DNA of 64,000 nucleotides from an uncultured Muribaculaceae bacterium (GCA_947178505.1 CAMWYR010000004.1:1-64000); one strand, 5' to 3'. Positions 43,726 through 53,536 are shown, counted from the stretch's first letter. Notes: generated from the letters alone by a model not told the origin. Made by a program: numbers and translations.

Positions 43726-43977
43726 ATGTTAGACGAATTGAAAGACAAGGCGGCTTCCTTATTGAACAACGAAACAGTGAAGAATGTGGTCGACAAGGCC
43801 GGTGAGTATGTAAATCCTGAGACTGCTAAGGAACTCGTGGATAAGGCTAAGGCCGCGGTGAGCAGTGAGAAGGCAAAGGAAATGCTGGATAAGGCTAAGG
43901 ATTTCCTTGATTCAGACAAGGCCAAGGATGTACTCGACTCCGTAAAAGATAAAGCCTCAAGCTTCTTAGGAAAGTGA
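43726..43977 (+). CDS. 83-residue protein of 16-residue helical repeats
   Basis: A small, charged, soluble protein without signal or membrane segment. After the start, MLDELKDKAASLLNN, four 16-residue units follow in register: ETVKNVVDKAGEYVNP, ETAKELVDKAKAAVSS, EKAKEMLDKAKDFLDS, DKAKDVLDSVKDKASS, then FLGK; the N-terminus is itself a truncated fifth unit. Each unit has the pattern xxAKxhhDKAKxxhxS, an amphipathic helix closed by a turn. This resembles LEA-like or antitoxin-like helical proteins, but no function can be assigned. Good Lys/Asp codon regularity and a position between two terminators support a real gene. Confidence 0.8.
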   Translation: MLDELKDKAASLLNNETVKNVVDKAGEYVNPETAKELVDKAKAAVSSEKAKEMLDKAKDFLDSDKAKDVLDSVKDKASSFLGK

Positions 43978-44050
43978 AAATGCGCGTGTTTTGGCATCTG
44001 TCCTCCTAAGGAGGCAGGGAGAGTGCTGAAAACATCATCAAAATTACATG

Positions 44051-44093
44051 CTCCCCCTTCGGATTACAAAATCCGAAGGGGGAGCCTTTATCC
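44051..44093. terminator. Bidirectional terminator
   Basis: CTCCCCCTTCGGATT (44051-44065) pairs perfectly with AATCCGAAGGGGGAG (44070-44084) over a 4-nt loop, followed by CCTTTATCC. It lies between the repeat-protein gene and the convergent phosphoesterase gene. Confidence 0.8.
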
Positions 44094-44576
44094 TAATTCT
44101 ATTACCTCGCAATCTTTCATGTCGGCGCCATCTATCGTTAACCGGATGAGGGTCCGTTTCCTGTGCCAACCCTGCTGACCTGCTGCTCCGGGGTTGATGT
44201 GTAGTAATTGTAGTTCGGGGTCATACATCACCTTGAGTATGTGGGAATGTCCGTCTACCATAAGCCCTATCCGGTGCTCCCGTAACTGAGCTTTGATGCC
44301 GGGGGCCCATTTCTTCGGATATCCTCCGATATGGGTGAGAAAAACTCTTACGCCTTCAATGGCGAATTCTTCTGTGGTATTGAGTTTACGGGCAACTTCT
44401 CCATGGTCAATATTACCCTTCACCGCACGTACCGGCGCGATATCTTCGAGACGCTCTATTATGGCGATATCCCCCACGTCACCCGCATGCCATATCTCGT
44501 CGCAGTCTTTGAAATATTCGGCATATCGGTCGTCCCAGTAGCCGTGAGTGTCGCTTAAAATACCTATCTTTTTCAT
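44088..44576 (-). CDS. YfcE/MJ0936-type metallophosphoesterase
   Basis: A 162-residue calcineurin-like phosphoesterase. Metal ligands are visible: Asp9 and His11 in ILSDTHG, Asp33 in WHAGDVGD, Asn in VKGNIDHG, His in FLTHIGGYP and the GHSH motif in MVDGHSHI. It is about family length. The natural substrate is unknown for most of this family; phosphodiesters are cleaved in vitro. Confidence 0.93.
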   Translation of the reverse strand: MKKIGILSDTHGYWDDRYAEYFKDCDEIWHAGDVGDIAIIERLEDIAPVRAVKGNIDHGEVARKLNTTEEFAIEGVRVFLTHIGGYPKKWAPGIKAQLREHRIGLMVDGHSHILKVMYDPELQLLHINPGAAGQQGWHRKRTLIRLTIDGADMKDCEVIELG

Positions 44577-44613
44577 CGTGACGGGCTTTAACTGCTCATA
44601 TATCTTAAAGCGA

Positions 44614-46140
44614 TTACAGGCTGATGTTGCCCATCGCCTTCTCGAAAGCAGCCGACATTGAGGCAGCGGCTCTCCGTCCGTCGCCCATGGCGACTATTAC
44701 CGTTGCGGGGCCTCTCACAATATCTCCACCGGCATATATGGCGTTGGCAGACGATCGCATGGAGTTGTCGTCAACAATGATCTCTCCCCGGCGGTTGAGA
44801 TCGACTCCCTCCATCTTGATAGGGGAGTTGGGGAGATAGCCGACGCTCTCCACGACAAGGTCAACTTCCATCCTCTCTATAGCACCATCTATTGGTTCCG
44901 GCCTTCTGCGCCCTGATTCATCAGGGTCGCCGAGCTGCATCTTTTGCACGAGCATAGCACACAGTTTACCGTTGTCATTACCGATAAACTTTATAGGATT
45001 CGTCAGAGTCACAAACTCTACACCCTCTTCTTCGGCATGTTTTATTTCCTCCTGGCGAGCGGGCATTTCTTCCTTTCCGCGACGGTAAATGATCATCGCT
45101 CTCTCCGCACCCTGACGGATTGCAAATCTCACGGCATCGATCGCTGTGTTGCCGCCACCGATTACTGCCACGCGCTTCGCGCGCAAATCAGCAGTCATTA
45201 TACCCGAGATCTTAGTTGTCGCGTAATTGAGCCGTATCAGATATTCATTGGCCGTCATCACACCGGGAAGATTCTCCCCGGGAATTCCCATAAAGCGAGG
45301 TTTACCGGCTCCGGTCGAGATATAAAGACCTTTATAGCCCATTTCAAACAGTTCCTCGAAGGTATAGGTCTTTCCGATGAAAACATCCTTGCGGAACTCA
45401 ACGCCCATTCTGCGCAGTTTCTCAATTTCATGGTCAACTACAAAATTAGGCAGACAGAATTCGGGTATGCCATATTTAAGCACGCCTCCGATCTCGCTGA
45501 GAGCCTCGAATACGGTCACTCCGTATCCGCGGCGACGCATGTCGCCTGCAAAGGAGAGGCCCGACGGCCCGCTACCGATCACGGCTACTTTTATCGGGAA
45601 GAAATGATGGTTTTGATCCGAGTTGGTTTCTTCTTCGTTATCGTTTTCTGCAACCCTAGTCGCAATGCTTGGTTTTAAGTCTTCAATCCCTGAGATCTCG
45701 CGTTCGAAGTCTGCGGCAAATCTCTCAAGATTACCGATGGCGACGGCCGGCTTTCCCATTTTTACGTAAATGCAGGTGGCCTCACATTGGTTTTCCTGAG
45801 GGCATACGCGGCCGCACACGGCAGGAAGCACTGTAGTGCGGTTGAGAACCTTAATCGCATCCTTGTAGGCGCGTCGTTCTATATTCTTGATAAAGCCAGG
45901 AATATCATTATGTACTGGGCAACCTTTGATGCATCCGGGATCCGGACAATCCAGACATCGGCTCGCCTCAAGGGCGGCCTGCTGAAGACTCAGCCCGGTG
46001 TTTACTTCTTGTTCGTTAGTGATCCGGAAGCTTACAGGAAGCTCTGGCATAGGTAACCGTGGAATTGCCGTACGCTCTTTGGGTGTCATTCGAGCCCTGA
46101 GAGCTTTTCTCCATTCTGAATCTCTGTCGGTGCGGCTCAT
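44614..46140 (-). CDS. NfnB-like / glutamate-synthase-small-subunit-like flavoprotein
   Basis: A 508-residue iron-sulfur flavoprotein. The N-terminal cluster domain has CLDCPDPGCIKGCPVHNDIP and CGRVCPQENQCEATC. The FAD site is VIGSGPSGLSFAGDM and the NADPH site is VIGGGNTAIDAVRFA. It is often annotated as GltA/GltD homotetrameric glutamate synthase. Directly upstream and coupled by ATGA is a DHODB-electron-transfer-type subunit, which is the arrangement of NfnA-NfnB (NADH-dependent reduced ferredoxin:NADP oxidoreductase), so electron bifurcation is more likely than glutamate synthesis. About 25 extra residues follow the NxxIxxRVAEND region as a loop. No large glutamate synthase subunit is nearby. 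Confidence 0.88.
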   Translation of the reverse strand: MSRTDRDSEWRKALRARMTPKERTAIPRLPMPELPVSFRITNEQEVNTGLSLQQAALEASRCLDCPDPGCIKGCPVHNDIPGFIKNIERRAYKDAIKVLNRTTVLPAVCGRVCPQENQCEATCIYVKMGKPAVAIGNLERFAADFEREISGIEDLKPSIATRVAENDNEEETNSDQNHHFFPIKVAVIGSGPSGLSFAGDMRRRGYGVTVFEALSEIGGVLKYGIPEFCLPNFVVDHEIEKLRRMGVEFRKDVFIGKTYTFEELFEMGYKGLYISTGAGKPRFMGIPGENLPGVMTANEYLIRLNYATTKISGIMTADLRAKRVAVIGGGNTAIDAVRFAIRQGAERAMIIYRRGKEEMPARQEEIKHAEEEGVEFVTLTNPIKFIGNDNGKLCAMLVQKMQLGDPDESGRRRPEPIDGAIERMEVDLVVESVGYLPNSPIKMEGVDLNRRGEIIVDDNSMRSSANAIYAGGDIVRGPATVIVAMGDGRRAAASMSAAFEKAMGNISL

Positions 46141-46898
46141 ACGAATAATCTCTGACGATTAAACAACTGATCGAAATCCACTTCGTGAGCATTGAATATC
46201 GGCCCGTCTGTGCATGTCTGTTTTCTCTCTCCGGCTACAATCACGCGGCACACACCGCAAAGACCGATGCCGTCGATCATCACCATATTCAGAAGACACT
46301 CTGACGGGATATCTCTTTTCTTGGTCTCTGCCGCGAGTCGCTTCATCATCATGGTCGGCCCCGACATCATGACTTTATCTATTTTTTCGTTCGCAACAAA
46401 ATTCAGTGCACTCTCGAGCAGATCATCGTCTGAAACGGTCACGACACTGCTACATTCTGCATCTATGTCGCTTAGAAGACATTTCGTGCGCGACGACTTT
46501 TCGGACAGTACGGCCTTAATCCGACAGTTCTTCTTCTTGGCAAGTCGCATCAAAGGTAGCAGAGGCACGACTCCAGCTCCATCACCGAAAAAGAGTATTG
46601 TCGACCCTTCGTCAATATTAGCCGGATTGCCTAAAGGCCCGAGAAGGTCGGGCACACTTTCACCCGGTTGCATGATTTCCAGCAGTTCCTCAAGTCCATC
46701 GGCACGGTGGATGATTATCTCTATCCATCCCGCATCTTTGTCCGCGTCAACGATCGAGAAGGGTACGCGCAAATCGTTCTGACTGAATTTGAGGATAACG
46801 AAATGGCCGGGTTCATATTTCGCAGCTATCACCGGATTCTGAATACGCAACCGCGCAGTTTGCGGAGAATATTTAAGAATACTTTTGATTTCATTCAT
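46137..46898 (-). CDS. NfnA-like ferredoxin-NADP+ reductase subunit
   Basis: A 253-residue FAD/NAD-binding protein of the dihydroorotate dehydrogenase electron-transfer type. The start is ATG 46898 (MNEIKSILKYSPQTARL); in-frame codons upstream to 46949 are not family-like. The FAD-binding barrel includes RVPFSIVDADKDAGW, the NAD-binding half has ILFFGDGAGVVPLLPLMRLA, and the C-terminal [2Fe-2S] cysteines lie in SECLLNMVMIDGIG, LCGVC and KQTCTDGP. It is translationally coupled to the following large subunit. Confidence 0.88.
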   Translation of the reverse strand: MNEIKSILKYSPQTARLRIQNPVIAAKYEPGHFVILKFSQNDLRVPFSIVDADKDAGWIEIIIHRADGLEELLEIMQPGESVPDLLGPLGNPANIDEGSTILFFGDGAGVVPLLPLMRLAKKKNCRIKAVLSEKSSRTKCLLSDIDAECSSVVTVSDDDLLESALNFVANEKIDKVMMSGPTMMMKRLAAETKKRDIPSECLLNMVMIDGIGLCGVCRVIVAGERKQTCTDGPIFNAHEVDFDQLFNRQRLFV

Positions 46899-46969
46899 AG
46901 CCGTTCTTGAAGTTTCAGATTGTTGCCTCTTGTTTCTACAAATATACACAAATAATGTGATATGAACAA

Positions 46970-47008
46970 AAAAAAGACGCGGTCCGTGAGACCACGTCTT
47001 TCTCTATG
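46970..47008. terminator. Terminator between clpB and the Nfn pair
   Basis: AAAGACGCGGTC pairs with GACCACGTCTTT (one mismatch) around CGTGA. T-runs or A-runs flank both sides, but it is mainly useful for clpB on the minus strand. Confidence 0.65.
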
Positions 47009-47049
47009 GTATTTAATGTTATTATTGAAATGTATTTTCAATAGGACTT

Positions 47050-49650
47050 TTATTTATTAACGAATACGAGCTCGTCTCCCTTACGGTCGATAACGATCGG
47101 TGTTTCGCGGTTAACTTTCTGTGCGAGAATATCCTTCGATAACTGATTGAGCACCATTCTCTGGATTGTTCTCTTCACAGGACGCGCACCGAATTCGGGA
47201 TCATATCCGTCGTCTGCAAGAAGCTCAAGTGCTTCTTTAGTTACTTTAAGCTCGATACCGTTGGATGCAAGCATCTTCTGAACGCTCTTCACCTGAATCT
47301 CGACGATTTCGAGAATCTCCTTCTTGTTGAGCGGTGTGAACATCACAGTCTCGTCGATACGGTTGAGGAACTCCGGACGGATGATCTGCTTCAGGCGATC
47401 CATTACATCCTGTTTCGTTGTGGCGATCACTTCCTCACGATCAGCCTCCGTCTTATCAGAGAAGCCCTGGAAATTCTGACGTATGATTTCCGACCCCATA
47501 TTAGAGGTCATGATGATGATCGTATTCTTGAAGTTGATGAATCGACCCTTGTTATCGGTGAGTCGTCCGTCATCAAGTACCTGAAGCAGAATGTTGAACA
47601 CATCAGGATTGGCTTTCTCGATCTCATCGAAAAGAACCACGCTGTAAGGCTTGCGTCTTACTGCCTCAGTAAGCTGACCACCCTCATCGTAACCGACGTA
47701 TCCCGGAGGCGCTCCGACAAGACGCGACACGCTGTGTTTCTCCATATATTCCGACATATCGATACGGGTCATCATATCCTCATCGTCAAACAGGTATTCC
47801 GCCAACGCCTTGGCAAGCTCAGTCTTACCCACACCTGTCGTTCCAAGGAAGATAAACGAACCGATAGGACGGCGCGGGTCGTTAAGGCCTGCACGCGAAC
47901 GACGCACTGCGTCTGACACGGCGCGGATCGCATCTTCCTGGCCGACAACTCTGCGGTGGAGTTCTTCCTCAAGATGGAGGAGCTTCTCCTTCTCACTCTG
48001 AGCCATCTTCTTCACAGGAATTCCTGTCCAGCGGCTAACGACCTCGGCGATATCCTCGGCATCGACCTCTTCCTTGATCATCGCGCCTTCGCCCTGAAGT
48101 TCCTTAAGCTTTTCCTGGATTGCCTTATTCTCGTCTTCCTTGCTCTTGATCTTCGAGTAGCGGATTTCAGCCACCTTAGCGTAGTCGCCTTCACGCTCAG
48201 CACGGTCGGCCTCTACCTTGAGCTGCTCGATATCGATCTTGTTCTGCTGGATCTTATTGATCTCAGTCTTCTCTGCCTGCCATTTTGCGCGGAGTGATTT
48301 CTCAGTGTCGCGCAGGTTAGCCAGATCCTCATCAATTTCCTTGAGCTTATAAGTGTCGTTCTCACGCTTGATAGCCTCGCGCTCGATCTCAAGCTGCTTG
48401 ATCTTGCGGGCAGCCTCGTCAAGAGCCTGCGGTTGTGAATCCATCTCAAGGCGCAACTTGGAGGCTGCCTCGTCGATAAGGTCAATTGCCTTATCGGGAA
48501 GGAAACGGTCGGTGATATATCTCACTGAAAGCTGCACGGAAGCAATGATCGCCTCATCCATGATTCTCACCTTGTGGTGATTCTCATAACGCTCTTTCAG
48601 TCCGCGGAGAATGGAGATTGCAGCCATTTCATCCGGTTCATCAACCATTACCTTCTGGAAACGGCGCTCAAGAGCCTTATCCTTCTCAAAATATTTCTGA
48701 TATTCATCGAGGGTTGTAGCGCCGATTGATCTGAGTTCACCGCGAGCAAGAGCCGGTTTAAGAATGTTGGCGGCATCCATTGCGCCTTCACCCTTGCCGG
48801 CACCTACCAGTGTGTGGATCTCATCTATGAAAAGTATGATTTCACCGTCGCTCTTTGTCACTTCGTTGACGATCGCCTTAAGACGCTCCTCAAATTCACC
48901 CTTGTACTTAGCACCTGCAACAAGCGCACCCATATCCAGAGAGAAAATCTGCTTTGACTTCAGATTTTCGGGCACGTCTCCGCGCACGATACGCATTGCA
49001 AGGCCCTCGGCAATCGCCGTCTTACCCGTACCGGGCTCACCGACAAGCATCGGGTTGTTTTTCGTTCGTCTTGAAAGAATCTGAAGCACACGGCGTATTT
49101 CCTCGTCACGCCCGATCACGGGGTCTAGTTTGCCATTGCGTGCCCGGTCGTTAAGATTGATAGCATACTTGCTGAGTGCCTGATAGCTCTCTTCAGCGCT
49201 CTGATCCTTAACGCTGTTGCCTTTACGCAATTCGGCAATTGCAGCCTTAAGGCCTTTTTCGTCTATGCCGTTATCTTTAAGTATCTGAGATGCCTTGGAC
49301 TTTGACAGGAAGATACCCATCAGCATGGCCTCTACTGACACATATTCATCACCTTGTGACTTCGAGAAGTCGATTGCCTTCTGGAGCGCGTCGTTAGATT
49401 CGCGGCTTAAGAAAACCTCTCCACCCGACACTTTCGGAAGGGCAGCGATAGTCTGGTCAATACCCATCTTAACGCCATTGAGGTTTGCTCCCATCTTCTG
49501 GAAGATGAAGTTTACAATGGTCTCGCCTTCAGAGATAATCGCCTTAAGCAAATGCACCGGCTCGATCTGTTGCTGACCGGCCTGCTTCGCATAATCGATG
49601 GCTTTCTGGACCACCTCCTGCGATTTGATTGTGAAGTTGTTGAAATTCAT
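47050..49650 (-). CDS. clpB: ClpB disaggregase
   Basis: An 866-residue AAA+ chaperone that works with DnaK to pull apart protein aggregates. N-terminal Clp_N repeats cover residues 1-145. NBD1 has Walker [14 protein letters not shown] near 206 and Walker [16 protein letters not shown] coiled-coil middle domain of about 120 residues (rich in Glu, Lys and Arg) distinguishes ClpB from ClpA and ClpC. NBD2 has [15 protein letters not shown] and [16 protein letters not shown]. It is full length. No heat-shock promoter was recognised in the 200 bases upstream. Confidence 0.97.
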   Translation of the reverse strand: MNFNNFTIKSQEVVQKAIDYAKQAGQQQIEPVHLLKAIISEGETIVNFIFQKMGANLNGVKMGIDQTIAALPKVSGGEVFLSRESNDALQKAIDFSKSQGDEYVSVEAMLMGIFLSKSKASQILKDNGIDEKGLKAAIAELRKGNSVKDQSAEESYQALSKYAINLNDRARNGKLDPVIGRDEEIRRVLQILSRRTKNNPMLVGEPGTGKTAIAEGLAMRIVRGDVPENLKSKQIFSLDMGALVAGAKYKGEFEERLKAIVNEVTKSDGEIILFIDEIHTLVGAGKGEGAMDAANILKPALARGELRSIGATTLDEYQKYFEKDKALERRFQKVMVDEPDEMAAISILRGLKERYENHHKVRIMDEAIIASVQLSVRYITDRFLPDKAIDLIDEAASKLRLEMDSQPQALDEAARKIKQLEIEREAIKRENDTYKLKEIDEDLANLRDTEKSLRAKWQAEKTEINKIQQNKIDIEQLKVEADRAEREGDYAKVAEIRYSKIKSKEDENKAIQEKLKELQGEGAMIKEEVDAEDIAEVVSRWTGIPVKKMAQSEKEKLLHLEEELHRRVVGQEDAIRAVSDAVRRSRAGLNDPRRPIGSFIFLGTTGVGKTELAKALAEYLFDDEDMMTRIDMSEYMEKHSVSRLVGAPPGYVGYDEGGQLTEAVRRKPYSVVLFDEIEKANPDVFNILLQVLDDGRLTDNKGRFINFKNTIIIMTSNMGSEIIRQNFQGFSDKTEADREEVIATTKQDVMDRLKQIIRPEFLNRIDETVMFTPLNKKEILEIVEIQVKSVQKMLASNGIELKVTKEALELLADDGYDPEFGARPVKRTIQRMVLNQLSKDILAQKVNRETPIVIDRKGDELVFVNK

Positions 49651-49847
49651 AGTATTTATTTCTATAGTATAGTTTCGAGTAATGCCCTCTGGGGCTTTTC
49701 ATTAATTATAACGCCTGAATGCCCCGCGCGGTTTAACATTTTATTTTTGATTTTAACAAATCGTATGCCAAATATTTTAAAGCCTCCGACCTGAATTTTA
49801 ACCTCTGAAAATTATAAACCGTTTTGAAGTCGTGTTCGCGGACCCGC

Positions 49848-50228
49848 TTAATCACGTCTGAGGATCTCTATCCAGTAGTCGTCGGGGTCGTGGATGAAAT
49901 ATATGCCCATCTCCGGATTCTCAAAACAGATACAACCGAGTTGCTTATGATAGGCGTGCACTTCCTCATAGTTATCATTGTCGAGCCTTACTGCCAGGTG
50001 CGATTCGTTTTCTCCAAGCTCATAAGGACCTTCATGATCTCTGAGCCATGTTAGTTCAAGACGGAAATCACCTTTCGAAGCCTTTAGATAACGGATGATG
50101 AAATTTCCGTTGGGATGCCTGATTTCTCCAGCCGGTTCGAGGCTGAGAGCCTTCTTATAAAACTCAATCGAGCGTTCAATATCTGTGACGTTGATATTGA
50201 AATGATCAAAATGACAATTTACTTTCAT
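49848..50228 (-). CDS. VOC (glyoxalase/bleomycin-resistance fold) protein
   Basis: A 126-residue single-domain VOC-superfamily protein, starting at ATG 50228 (MKVNCHFDHFNINVTDIERS). Metal-site residues of glyoxalase I-like proteins are visible: His in FDHFNINV, Glu in LELTWLRD, His in SHLAVRL and the terminal Glu in PDDYWIEILRR. The full set of four ligands makes a lactoylglutathione-lyase-like or epimerase-like metalloenzyme likely, but the substrate is open. Confidence 0.88.
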   Translation of the reverse strand: MKVNCHFDHFNINVTDIERSIEFYKKALSLEPAGEIRHPNGNFIIRYLKASKGDFRLELTWLRDHEGPYELGENESHLAVRLDNDNYEEVHAYHKQLGCICFENPEMGIYFIHDPDDYWIEILRRD

Positions 50229-50418
50229 ATGATTTAATGTCTTCTTTAAAGGCTTAAGCAACTGCCTTCACCCTTTTTATATTATAACAATTGTCGCGCA
50301 AAAAGGGGAGACGTTAATAAAATTAAAATAGTTGCGTTATTATTTTACGTGGTCGCACCCTACGTATTATTACGATCATCATTCGGTGCGTTCACGTTTT
50401 ATTAAACACTCTTTATTC

Positions 50419-52080
50419 ATGGAATGGCTGACATCAGTTTTTATTGATCATTCGCCTGTGCAGGCGGTGATAATAATCTCAATCATAATTGCTCTCGGAC
50501 TCGGGCTTGGTAAGCTATCATTCCGCGGGCTGACGCTGGGGGTAACTTGGGTATTTTTCGTGGGAATTCTTGCAGGTCATCTCGGGTTTTCTATTGATCC
50601 GTCCATGTTGCTCTATGCTGAAAGCTTCGGTCTCGTGCTTTTTGTTTATGAGCTTGGCCTTAAAGTTGGTCCCGGTTTTTTCAGTTCGTTCAGGAAGGGT
50701 GGAATTAAATTGAACCTGCTTGGATTCGGCAATGTCCTTCTCGGCACGTCGTTGGCTGTGGGCATCAGTTTGCTTTTCGGTATCTCAATGGCGGATATGG
50801 TCGGAATTCTCTGCGGGGCCACAACCAACACGCCGGCACTTGGAGCTGCCCAGCAGGCATTGCAGCAACTCGGGCTTTCGGCCACCGGCGCCGCCCTCAG
50901 TTGTGCCGTTACTTATCCCCTCGGTGTCGTGGGTGTGGTGCTTGCTATGATTTTCCTCCGCAAGTGCTTTGTTCGCGACAACGATTTGAATGCCGGAAGT
51001 CATGAGGAAGACAATCAGACCTTCATCGCAACTTTTCTCATTCATAATCCCGCTGTTTATGGAAAGTCAGTTAAGGAGGCTGCCAATCTTGTATCCCCCC
51101 ATTTTGTCATTTCCCGCCTGTGGCGTGGGGGAGAGGTGACGATTCCGACTTCTGAAACCCGGCTGGCTGAAAACGACCGTATTCTTGTGATTACAACTGA
51201 AGAAGATCTGCCACATCTTACTGTGCTCTTCGGTGAGCATGAGAGTCGCGACTGGAATACAGGTGATATCGACTGGAATAAGATTGATTCATCACTCACA
51301 TCTCAGAAAGTCGTAATCAGCCGAGCCGATATCAACGGCCGGAAACTCGGTTCGCTTAAGCTTCGCAATAATTATGGTGTGAATATTACCCGCGTGCTCC
51401 GAAGCGGTGTGAAACTTCTTGCACGCCCGAATCTTGTTCTTCAGTTAGGAGATATCCTGACAGTGGTCGGAAAGAAAGATCAGATAGCGAAAGTTGAGCG
51501 CGTTGTTGGCAATACTGCCATAAAACTGAAAGATCCTAATCTTGCCGCTATATTCATCGGCATTGTGCTCGGGTTGCTCTTAGGATCGGTTCCGATTTTT
51601 ATACCGGGTATGTCCACGCCAGTGAAACTCGGGCTTGCCGGTGGTCCGATTATTATAGGTATTCTTATCGGTAGGTTCGGCCCTCGCTTTCATCTCGTCA
51701 CCTATACCACGCGGAGTGCTAACCTTATGCTGCGTGGAATAGGTCTTTCTCTCTATCTTGCCTGCCTCGGACTGAGCGCAGGTGCCAATATAGCGGATAC
51801 TCTTACCGGTGGCGAGGGCTGGGTATGGATAGGATGGGGCTTTGTCATTACCGTGATCCCCGTGCTTATCTTAGGCTTACTTGCAATGCGTGTATGGCGA
51901 CTTGATTTCGGAACTACCTGCGGAATGCTATGCGGCTCGATGGCCAACCCGATGGCCCTGACCTACGCCAATGCCACTCTCGAAGGCGACAATCCGGCGG
52001 TCAGTTACGCGACTGTCTATCCTCTCGCTATGTTCTCCCGCGTCGTAATCGCTCAGATCCTCGTCATGCTTCTCCTCTGA
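50419..52080 (+). CDS. AspT/YidE-type putative exchanger with TrkA-C domains
   Basis: A 553-residue membrane transporter. The start at ATG 50419 (MEWLTSVFIDHSP) fits family N-termini; in-frame codons upstream look non-coding. Two membrane halves of the AspT/YidE/YbjL duplication type flank two TrkA_C-like cytoplasmic domains (residues about 200-365). GILCGATTNTPALGAAQQAL in the first half and GMLCGSMANPMALTYANATL in the second are the paired family signatures. Relatives exchange dicarboxylates or amino acids such as aspartate and alanine, but the substrate cannot be fixed here. Confidence 0.9.
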   Translation: MEWLTSVFIDHSPVQAVIIISIIIALGLGLGKLSFRGLTLGVTWVFFVGILAGHLGFSIDPSMLLYAESFGLVLFVYELGLKVGPGFFSSFRKGGIKLNLLGFGNVLLGTSLAVGISLLFGISMADMVGILCGATTNTPALGAAQQALQQLGLSATGAALSCAVTYPLGVVGVVLAMIFLRKCFVRDNDLNAGSHEEDNQTFIATFLIHNPAVYGKSVKEAANLVSPHFVISRLWRGGEVTIPTSETRLAENDRILVITTEEDLPHLTVLFGEHESRDWNTGDIDWNKIDSSLTSQKVVISRADINGRKLGSLKLRNNYGVNITRVLRSGVKLLARPNLVLQLGDILTVVGKKDQIAKVERVVGNTAIKLKDPNLAAIFIGIVLGLLLGSVPIFIPGMSTPVKLGLAGGPIIIGILIGRFGPRFHLVTYTTRSANLMLRGIGLSLYLACLGLSAGANIADTLTGGEGWVWIGWGFVITVIPVLILGLLAMRVWRLDFGTTCGMLCGSMANPMALTYANATLEGDNPAVSYATVYPLAMFSRVVIAQILVMLLL

Positions 52081-52137
52081 TTCTTTGCGTGATAATGCGT
52101 AAATTAGTTTATTCATAGTGAAAATTAGTAAGGAAAT

Positions 52138-52491
52138 ATGGAAGATATAAAGATGCCTGAATGGGCCTACGGTATGGATTGTGCCGTAACTGTCGTCAAC
52201 ACTGAATGTGAAATCGTATTTATGAACGAACGTTCGCGTCAGACTTTTGCCGCGCGCGGTGGAGCTGATCTCATCGGCCACAACATCCTTGACTATCACA
52301 ACGACCGATCAAAAGGCATAATCCGTCGTCTGCTCAGCGATGGCGGCTCGAATGCCTACACTATCTCTAAGGAGGGTAAGCGCAAAATGATTTATCAGAC
52401 CACTTGGCGCAGATCCGACGGTTCATTAGGTGGGCTTGTAGAGCTCTCTATGATCATTCCCGAAGAGATGCCCCATTACGTCAGGAATTAA
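52138..52491 (+). CDS. Stand-alone PAS domain protein
   Basis: A 117-residue single PAS domain: CAVTVVNTECEIVFMNERSR, then LIGHNILDYHNDRSKGIIRR and TTWRRSDGSLGGLVELSMII. No output domain, signal or membrane segment is present. It resembles the PAS sensors found in DUF438-type proteins and may bind a cofactor or partner. It lies 57 bases after the AspT-type transporter and 18 bases before the MmcQ-type gene, possibly in one unit. Confidence 0.82.
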   Translation: MEDIKMPEWAYGMDCAVTVVNTECEIVFMNERSRQTFAARGGADLIGHNILDYHNDRSKGIIRRLLSDGGSNAYTISKEGKRKMIYQTTWRRSDGSLGGLVELSMIIPEEMPHYVRN

Positions 52492-52509
52492 CCTTTAAAT
52501 GAATGCGAG

Positions 52510-52866
52510 ATGGATATTGAGGAAGTGAGAGAATTCGGCCTGGCTTTGCCTCAGGTCACTGAGCGCAGCCCCTTCGGGCCCGATACGCTTGCGCTTGAAA
52601 TCGGCGGACGGATGTTCTGCCTTATGGATCTTAGTTCCAACTGTGACTTTTATATTCTGAAAGCTGATCCTGAGTATTCAATAGAATTACGCGAGCGTTA
52701 TGAAAGTATACGTCCGGGATATCACATGAACAAACGGCATTGGATTTCTGTAGACTTCAATGGTGACGTGCCTGAATCGTTGCAACGCGAGCTTATCCGC
52801 CATTCATACATGCAGACAATTGCCAAATTACCTAAGAAATTGCAGAAGTCGTTAGGTTTATTATAA
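52510..52866 (+). CDS. MmcQ/YjbR family protein
   Basis: A 118-residue protein of the YjbR/MmcQ double-wing fold: DIEEVREFGLALPQVTERSP near the N-terminus, then GGRMFCLMDLSSNCDFYILK and MNKRHWISVDFNGDVPESLQ. The family is annotated as possibly DNA-binding; its role is not known. It ends at a strong bidirectional terminator. Confidence 0.9.
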   Translation: MDIEEVREFGLALPQVTERSPFGPDTLALEIGGRMFCLMDLSSNCDFYILKADPEYSIELRERYESIRPGYHMNKRHWISVDFNGDVPESLQRELIRHSYMQTIAKLPKKLQKSLGLL

Positions 52867-52872
52867 TGATTC

Positions 52873-52905
52873 GGCCGGTGAATTTCTTCACCGGCCTGTA
52901 ATTTT
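52873..52905. terminator. Bidirectional terminator
   Basis: GGCCGGTGAA (52873-52882) pairs perfectly with TTCACCGGCC (52887-52896) over a 4-nt loop; tail TGTAATTTTAA. It separates the MmcQ-type gene from the convergent HD gene. Confidence 0.75.
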
Positions 52906-53536
52906 AATATTCATCGAGGTCTGCAGTATCGCGCTCCATGACTGAAGCAGCGAGCGAATCGCCGACCTGAACTATCGAAACGAGCGGATAGAGCTTGCGC
53001 GCCATGTCATAACTCTTGCAGTCTTCAAGACTGTTCTGATTTACGCCCCAGGCCCCCATGTGCCACCGGATGGCGAGCATCTCTGCATCGCTTAGCTCGA
53101 GGCCGGAGTAGAGGGCAATAATAACCGACTTCTCACCATGGCCCATAGGGAAATTCTTGTAACTTACCTTATAGCCCTCTGTGTCTTCCCAAATCCCGAG
53201 TGCATTTCGTTTCTTCTTAACGGAACGCTTATAGATATCCGATTTACAGATGTCGTGAAGCAGGGCTGAGATGATTATGCTGTCGCGTGTCACTTCTTTC
53301 TCAAGCGACGGCTCCAATGCTTTCATCGATTCCCATACTGCTAATGATGCTTTTGCCACATTCAGAGAGTGCAGAGCGAGTCCACCTTCATTGTTCAGAT
53401 GATGATTGGCCGACGCCGGGGCTTCAAAGAATCCAAGTCGCTCAATTTCCTCTATTACATAATCCACGCCCTCGCGCTCCGTGGATTTAAGCATCGCTAT
53501 GAATTCTTCCTTTATAGCGTTCTTGTCTATTTTCAT
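52904..53536 (-). CDS. HD-domain phosphohydrolase
   Basis: A 210-residue HD-superfamily protein. Metal ligands are visible: His56 in GGLALHSLNV, the HD pair His94-Asp95 in SALLHDICKSD, a downstream His in FPMGHGEKSV, IRWHMGAW, and Asp in VQVGDSLA. Family members hydrolyse nucleotides or cyclic nucleotides; the exact substrate is unknown. It stands alone. Confidence 0.85.
   Translation of the reverse strand: MKIDKNAIKEEFIAMLKSTEREGVDYVIEEIERLGFFEAPASANHHLNNEGGLALHSLNVAKASLAVWESMKALEPSLEKEVTRDSIIISALLHDICKSDIYKRSVKKKRNALGIWEDTEGYKVSYKNFPMGHGEKSVIIALYSGLELSDAEMLAIRWHMGAWGVNQNSLEDCKSYDMARKLYPLVSIVQVGDSLAASVMERDTADLDEY

Noticed and set aside
44944-45678. A 244-codon open frame on the plus strand
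   Set aside because: It lies wholly antisense to the Nfn/GltD-type gene, whose cluster and nucleotide motifs are clear. Composition is that of a shadow frame, with many His and Arg and no family motifs.
46192-46782. A 196-codon plus-strand frame, and a similar one at 19988-20551
   Set aside because: Both are antisense to well-identified genes (NfnA-like subunit and S9 peptidase) and show no motifs of their own.
50332-50418. Upstream extension of the AspT/YidE-type transporter
   Set aside because: The added residues are rich in Tyr and His, begin at TTG, and precede a typical family N-terminus at ATG 50419.
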